From an uncultured Flavihumibacter sp. (lineage in GTDB: Bacteria; Bacteroidota; Bacteroidia; Chitinophagales; Chitinophagaceae): a stretch of DNA of 10,269 nt. Of the stretch, positions 6,474-10,269 are shown one piece after another. The stretch covers positions 1-10,269 of the forward strand of contig CAMLRX010000158.1 of the NCBI GenBank assembly GCA_946482545.1. The letters are read 5' to 3'. Position numbers and translations under genes: made by a program. Each line of letters starts with the position of its first letter. Position 1 is the first letter of the stretch. The notes under the pieces were generated by a model. That model ran no database searches. It was not told the DNA's origin and worked only from the letters and a program-made list of their open reading frames with translations.

Positions 6474-6558
6474 CGTTGCGCCGTAGCGTTGCGAGGCATG
6501 AAGCAATCTGCGAGAAATATTTTTTTAAAATCTCTCGCAACGACGCTACGGCGCAACG
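6474..6558. repeat. Long imperfect palindrome, probable dispersed extragenic repeat
   Basis: The left arm is CGTTGCGCCGTAGCG (6474-6488) plus TTGCGAG (6489-6495). The right arm is CTCGCAA (6534-6540), a 3-nt bulge CGA (6541-6543), and CGCTACGGCGCAACG (6544-6558). This gives 15 and 7 perfect base pairs around one bulge, with a 38-nt loop. The loop contains GCATGAAGCAATCTGCGAG (6496-6514) and an A/T run (ATATTTTTTTAAAA, 6517-6530). The TTGCGAGGCATGAAGCAATCT text resembles a type of repeat scattered between genes in many bacterial genomes (TTGCGAGG..GAAGCAATC). It carries no transposase and could act as a terminator or mRNA-stabilising structure after ridA. Copy number cannot be seen from one window. 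Confidence 0.8.
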
Positions 6559-6586
6559 TATAAAAGTATTCTTGTGTCACAGCAAC

Positions 6587-7432
6587 ATGAAAAAAGTTAT
6601 ACCCTTCGTGGCGCTGGCGGGAGCGTTTATTTTTTCCGGCTGTGGCAATCCCAGGTATTTGTACAGTCCGATTGAAATCAATAACCCGGATATTACGAAT
6701 GAGCAACAGGTTTTCCTTGCTGCAAATGCTACGCAGGGTTTGTTGAGTTCGGCGAATACCGGCAGCCGCTCGCGCAACAGTGGTGTAGGCGTTCAGGCCG
6801 GAGTTTCCCTTGTAAAGGGGTTTGCTTTGCATGGGCAACTCTCCCAAAGGTGGGAGCGTGGAGCGTACGATTGGCAGGATGGATCCGACCTGGTGAAATC
6901 GTCCGTCAGTTACAGGCGGTCACTTTGGGAGGCGGGTGTAGGTTATTTCACGAAACTGGATCAGAAAGAGAAGGCTATTCTTTCCCTTTATGCAGGGTTG
7001 GGTAACGCCAGGTCTCATATTGAAGATCAACTGACCGGAGGTGCTGGCGTTGCGCCCATTACGCATTTTCACCACAGTTCCGTAAAGCGCTTCTACCTTC
7101 AGCCCTCATTGAACTATCATCCCGGACCTTATTTCAATATAGGCTTTTCCCTCAAATACAATACACTTACTTTCAGGGATTTTAATACTTCCTATTCGAC
7201 CGATGAACAGCGTATGCTGGACATAGACGGTTTGGAGGACCATGCTTTCGGACAATGGGAGATGGGGCTTCAGGCCATGATGTATCTACCGGAAACCCCT
7301 TCAATAGGTTTCCGTTTCATGGGACACATGCTTGCCGGATCCAACCACCGTTTTGAATCGAGGTCCATGTTCGCATCGGTAGGTGTGCTCTATGTTTTTA
7401 GGAAGAAGACACCGCCCGGTACAACCCGCTAA
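6587..7432 (+). CDS. Lipoprotein of unknown function, possible outer-membrane beta-barrel-like protein
   Basis: I choose the ATG at 6587 because it begins a lipoprotein signal peptide: MKK, a hydrophobic core (VIPFVALAGAFIF) and the lipobox FSGC with C19 as the lipidated residue. The in-frame extension to a TTG at 6476 is translated repeat sequence. The product is 281 residues. After the signal, many segments alternate in beta-barrel style: GVGVQAGVSL, FALHGQLSQRW, SSVSYRRSLWEAGVGYF, LSLYAGLGNA, FYLQPSLNY, NIGFSLKYNTLTF, WEMGLQAMMYL, SIGFRFMGHML and FASVGVLYVF, with aromatic ends. A short basic tail (RKKTPPGTTR) follows. I do not recognise a family. An imperfect -7-like TATTCTTG lies at 6567-6574. 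The TAA (7430-7432) overlaps the stop codon of the convergent SDR gene. Confidence 0.75.
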   Translation: MKKVIPFVALAGAFIFSGCGNPRYLYSPIEINNPDITNEQQVFLAANATQGLLSSANTGSRSRNSGVGVQAGVSLVKGFALHGQLSQRWERGAYDWQDGSDLVKSSVSYRRSLWEAGVGYFTKLDQKEKAILSLYAGLGNARSHIEDQLTGGAGVAPITHFHHSSVKRFYLQPSLNYHPGPYFNIGFSLKYNTLTFRDFNTSYSTDEQRMLDIDGLEDHAFGQWEMGLQAMMYLPETPSIGFRFMGHMLAGSNHRFESRSMFASVGVLYVFRKKTPPGTTR

Positions 7433-8202
7433 TTGTTTAAAGTAATGAATCCGCCGTCTATCGGGTAATCGCAGCCGGAAACGAAAGCGGCTTCATCGGA
7501 GCAGAGGTACAACGCCAGTGCCGCGATTTCTTCCGGAGTGGCCATGCGGCCAATGGGCTGCGTTTTGGATAATTGCTCGAACATCTCCGCTTCTTTACCC
7601 GGATAATTTTTTGCCAGGAAGCCATCTACAAAAGGGGTATGTACCCTTGCCGGGGAAATGCAGTTGCAGCGGATGTTTTGTGTAAGGTAATCTTTCGCGA
7701 TGGAAAGGGTCATGCCTACCACGGCGCCTTTCGTCATGGAATAAGCGAAGCGGTCGGGAATGCCTACGGAAGAAGCGATGGAAGCCATGTTGAGAATAGC
7801 GCCACCATGTTGTTTCATATAGGGGATAGCGCTCTGGGTGCAATTAAAAACACCTTTGATGTTTACGTCCATCAGTCGGGTGAGATCCGCTTCGGAAGTG
7901 GTTTCAATATTTCCAATATGAGCGATGCCTGCGTTGTTGACCAGAATACTGATTTTTCCCGCGATGCTGTTAATGTCATCCATCACCGCTTTTACATCGG
8001 CACCACTGGATACGTTGCATTTTCTGAAAGCAGCGATCCCTCCCTTCTCAATAATTTCACGGCATACAGATGTGCCACCGGCTTCATCCATATCTAACAC
8101 ATACACATCTGCGCCCTGGCGCGCGAACAATAGGGCGATCGCTTTTCCTATACCGCTTCCACCTCCTGTGACTACGGCCGTTTTGTGAGACAATGAGAAC
8201 AT
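7429..8202 (-). CDS. SDR family oxidoreductase, likely 2-keto-3-deoxy-L-fuconate dehydrogenase type
   Basis: The 257-residue classical short-chain dehydrogenase has the cofactor loop TGGGSGIG (12-19), an acidic residue after the second strand (LDMDE, D37; suggests NAD rather than NADP), NNAG (89-92), N114, and the catalytic S141-Y154-K158. The C-terminal half carries ISPARVHTPFVDGFLAKNYPG (182-202) and CDYPIDGGF (244-252). From memory this wording is typical of Bacteroidota SDRs in L-fucose/deoxysugar clusters. Reaction proposed: oxidation of the 4-hydroxyl of 2-keto-3-deoxy-L-fuconate, late in the non-phosphorylative fucose pathway; the family is certain, the substrate inferred. It begins 9 nt after the FucP-type transporter stop, so it is co-transcribed with it. 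Its TAG (7431-7429) overlaps the stop of the convergent lipoprotein gene. Confidence 0.85.
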   Translation of the reverse strand: MFSLSHKTAVVTGGGSGIGKAIALLFARQGADVYVLDMDEAGGTSVCREIIEKGGIAAFRKCNVSSGADVKAVMDDINSIAGKISILVNNAGIAHIGNIETTSEADLTRLMDVNIKGVFNCTQSAIPYMKQHGGAILNMASIASSVGIPDRFAYSMTKGAVVGMTLSIAKDYLTQNIRCNCISPARVHTPFVDGFLAKNYPGKEAEMFEQLSKTQPIGRMATPEEIAALALYLCSDEAAFVSGCDYPIDGGFITLNN

Positions 8203-8211
8203 ATAAATCGT

Positions 8212-9486
8212 TTATGCAAAATTAGGTTGTTGAACTTTCCTGGCGAAAAGCGCGATCATGCCGAAACAGATCAGGGGAACAAAGTAGCCGTATTGGATGT
8301 TGCCGGTTTTATCTGAGATGAAACCTAGTAACGGTGGAAGTAACGCGCCGCCCACAATTGACATAATAATTAGGCTGGAGCCCATTTTTGTATCTTCTCC
8401 AATGCCTTCAATTCCGAGAGAGAATATAGTAGGGAACATGATGCTCATAAAGAATGAAATACCCACCATTGCATACACAGAAACCATTCCTTCTCCAAAT
8501 ATTGCGGTAGCCGTTAATGCTGCATTGATAAGTGCATAAAGAAAAAGCAGCTTTGCCGGCGCAATAAATTTCATTAAAAAAGTTCCTGCAAATCTTCCCA
8601 GAACAAATGCGAGACCCAAATATACCTGGAATGTGCCAGCCGTTATTTCGTCCAGACCAGCAGCGTCTTTCGCGAAGAGCATGAACAAGCTTAATATACA
8701 TACCTGCGCGCCAACATAGAAGAATTGAGCTATTACGCCCCATCTTAATCGTCGGTGGCTCCATGCTTCAGCAATTCCTCTCTTATTTGTGCCTTCTTCT
8801 TTAATGTCAGGAAGTTTGGTGAAATAGAAAAGTAAGGCCACAAGCAATATGGTAATTCCAATCACCAGAAATGGCAGTTTTACACTATCGGCTTCCTGCT
8901 GAAGATAAGCACTGGCAACATCTGCGGGCATAGCGGCAAGTTCAGCTTCTGAAATTTCTTTACCGGAAAGAATGAAGTTGATGCCAACCAATGGTGCTAA
9001 AAGTGCTGCAAGCCCATTAAAGGATTGCGCGAAATTCAGTCTGAATGAGGCTTGCGAAGGATCGCCAAGTATTGTTACATAAGGATTGGCGGCAGTTTCC
9101 AGAAATGCCAGTCCACTTGCGATGATAAAGAATGCGCCCAGGAAAAGTGCGTAACTCATGGTGCTGGCGGCCGGAAGAAACAGGAAAGCGCCAATGGCAA
9201 ACAAACTCAAACCAATAAGTATCCCCGCTTTGTATCCATATTTCCGCATTAGAATACCAGCGGGAAGTGCCATTACAAAATAGGCTAGATATACTGCTGA
9301 ATCCACAAGTGAGGATTGAAGCACATTTAAACGGAATGCTTTCCTCAAATGCGCGATCAGTATCGGATCGAGGTTATGGATAAATCCCCAGAAGAAGAAA
9401 AGGCTGATCACCAGTATCAGTGGTAGCAAGGCTTTCGATCCGGAAATACTTTTCGCGGAAACGGTGGTATTGGTTGGAAGTGCCAT
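8212..9486 (-). CDS. fucP: MFS sugar transporter, L-fucose:H+ symporter (FucP) family
   Basis: The predicted 424-residue, 12-helix inner-membrane protein matches FucP throughout the N-terminal half: LFFFWGFIHNLDPILIAHL (29-47), VDSAVYLAYFVMALPAGILMRKYGYKAGILIGL (61-93), and GLAFLETAANPYVTILG (125-141) followed by FRLNFAQSFNG (148-158). E130 matches the essential E135 of E. coli FucP. The E. coli NLND segment reads NLDP here, so the TM1 aspartate (D40) sits one position earlier than D46. FucP imports L-fucose with a proton; other deoxysugars or hexoses are possible for homologues. The start at 9486 (MALPTNT) is preferred over the in-frame ATG at 9552, which would overlap the upstream SDR by 38 nt and add a non-conserved tail. 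The gene begins 28 nt after the upstream SDR stop and ends 9 nt before the next. Confidence 0.88.
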   Translation of the reverse strand: MALPTNTTVSAKSISGSKALLPLILVISLFFFWGFIHNLDPILIAHLRKAFRLNVLQSSLVDSAVYLAYFVMALPAGILMRKYGYKAGILIGLSLFAIGAFLFLPAASTMSYALFLGAFFIIASGLAFLETAANPYVTILGDPSQASFRLNFAQSFNGLAALLAPLVGINFILSGKEISEAELAAMPADVASAYLQQEADSVKLPFLVIGITILLVALLFYFTKLPDIKEEGTNKRGIAEAWSHRRLRWGVIAQFFYVGAQVCILSLFMLFAKDAAGLDEITAGTFQVYLGLAFVLGRFAGTFLMKFIAPAKLLFLYALINAALTATAIFGEGMVSVYAMVGISFFMSIMFPTIFSLGIEGIGEDTKMGSSLIIMSIVGGALLPPLLGFISDKTGNIQYGYFVPLICFGMIALFARKVQQPNFA

Positions 9487-9514
9487 AGCGCGTGCAATCT
9501 TGGTTGAAGGGTTA

Positions 9515-10269
9515 CTATGAAATGGAGCGGTCCAGATGGGTGTATCCGCCATCGGGATAGAATATCTGTCCGGTGGTATGCGAAGAACGTTTGCTGAGCA
9601 GGAACACTACGGCATCGGCGATTTCTTCGGAAGTGGTCATCCGGTTTTCCAATGGTATTTTGGACACGATCTGCTTGAGTTTTTCTTCTGAATTGGGCAG
9701 CGATTTGATCCACTTTTCATAGAGCGGTGTCCAAACTTCGGCGGGGTTCACGGTGTTTACACGGATACCGAAAGGCAGCAGTTCCACTGCCCATTCGCGG
9801 GTAAGCGCGTTCACGCCTCCTTTGCTGGCCGCATAACCTGAAGTGTTGCCCTGACCCGTTTCCGCCACTTTAGAGCCAACGTTCACAATGGCGCCCTTGC
9901 TTTCTTTCAGGTAAGGAAGCGCGAAATGCGCCAGGTTATAATAGTGGCTAAGGTTCTTCTGAATGCTTTGCATGAACTTTTCGGGAGAGCCGCTTTCCAG
10001 GCCACAGCCATCGTTCACGCCGGCATTGTTCACGAGCCCGTCGATCCTGCCGAATTGCTCCACGGTGAAGGCGATCACATTTTTGCAGGCTTCCACTTCG
10101 CCCAGTTCAGCGGCGATGGTGGCCACTTTTCCGCCAGCAGCTTCAATTTCTGCGGCGATCTTTGCATTATCGCCTGCATCTCGTCCGGCCACTACCACGG
10201 TGCCGCCTTCGGCGGCGATACATTTGCTGATGGCCCCGCCAATTCCTTTGGCCCCGCCTGTTACAATGA
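9515..10269 (-). CDS. SDR family oxidoreductase, L-fucose dehydrogenase-like (5' end outside window)
   Basis: The frame stays open to the right edge, showing 250 residues; only about eight N-terminal residues appear to be missing. The visible start is IVTGGAKGIGGA, the cofactor loop, so the GTG at 10198 is not the true start. Other landmarks are the second strand VVVAGRD (an Arg that may favour NADP), LVNNAGVNDG, the catalytic Ser in VNVGSK with Tyr/Lys in SGYAASKGG, EVWTPLYEKWI and the C-terminal GYTHLDR. These last features recall L-fucose dehydrogenases, which oxidise L-fucose at C1 to the lactone; the SDR family is certain, the substrate inferred. It is upstream of, and 28 nt from, the FucP-type transporter gene. 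Promoter and any regulator lie outside the window. Confidence 0.82.
   Translation of the reverse strand, partial: IVTGGAKGIGGAISKCIAAEGGTVVVAGRDAGDNAKIAAEIEAAGGKVATIAAELGEVEACKNVIAFTVEQFGRIDGLVNNAGVNDGCGLESGSPEKFMQSIQKNLSHYYNLAHFALPYLKESKGAIVNVGSKVAETGQGNTSGYAASKGGVNALTREWAVELLPFGIRVNTVNPAEVWTPLYEKWIKSLPNSEEKLKQIVSKIPLENRMTTSEEIADAVVFLLSKRSSHTTGQIFYPDGGYTHLDRSIS

Noticed and set aside
6476..6586. N-terminal extension of the lipoprotein from a TTG start (37 extra residues)
   Set aside because: It translates most of the palindromic repeat and would bury the signal peptide and lipobox; the ATG at 6587 gives a normal lipoprotein N-terminus.
6460..6586. tRNA or structured ncRNA in the ridA-lipoprotein gap
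   Set aside because: The structure is a single long palindrome with no cloverleaf, anticodon arm or CCA-like end.
9487..9552. Upstream ATG of the FucP-type transporter at 9552
   Set aside because: It overlaps the preceding SDR gene by 38 nt and adds 22 residues with no FucP-like features; ATG at 9486 fits operon spacing.

Overview
The window looks like an ordinary chromosomal segment of a Bacteroidota bacterium, most likely near Chitinophagaceae. The evidence is as follows. Start codons lack convincing Shine-Dalgarno sequences. Several intergenic regions carry the Bacteroidota-type -7 box TAnnTTTG. The protein set (MBL-rhodanese-rhodanese protein, FucP-type transporter with two SDRs, HtrB/LpxL-like acyltransferase, L-aspartate oxidase) fits that phylum. 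No lineage search could be run, so the taxonomic call is an inference. I found no tRNA, rRNA, CRISPR array, transposase or phage gene.

Left part, plus strand (1-2589): the last 30 residues of an unrecognised protein are followed after 5 nt by nadB (L-aspartate oxidase, first step of NAD synthesis from aspartate). After a 19-nt gap comes a lipid A/lysophospholipid acyltransferase of the LpxL/HtrB family. These three could be one transcription unit.

Middle, minus strand (2684-6003, read right to left): an unusual short 3-hydroxyacyl-CoA-dehydrogenase-like protein overlaps tsaB (t6A tRNA modification) by an ATGA. Next comes an ArsR-family regulator with its own promoter-like box and a clear intrinsic terminator. 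Last is a three-domain MBL/pseudorhodanese/rhodanese protein resembling CstB, probably involved in persulfide detoxification, with its own -7 box and its own terminator. A compact divergent promoter region (6004-6078) separates this block from ridA.

Right-centre, plus strand (6079-7432): ridA (enamine/imine deaminase), then a long imperfect palindrome (6474-6558) that looks like a dispersed extragenic repeat, then a lipoprotein of unknown function with beta-barrel-like strand patterning. The lipoprotein stop codon overlaps the stop codon of the convergent SDR gene.

Right end, minus strand (7429-10269): a tight three-gene set, running from the right edge leftwards: an SDR similar to L-fucose dehydrogenases (5' end cut by the window), a FucP-type sugar:H+ symporter, and a second SDR similar to 2-keto-3-deoxy-L-fuconate dehydrogenases. 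Together they suggest uptake and non-phosphorylative oxidation of L-fucose or a related deoxysugar, with the remaining pathway genes expected beyond the right edge.

I do not see a wholly new system. The points most worth a second look are the degenerate dehydrogenase coupled to tsaB, the cysteine-free ArsR beside a persulfide enzyme, the palindromic repeat, and the altered TM1 acidic position in the FucP homologue.
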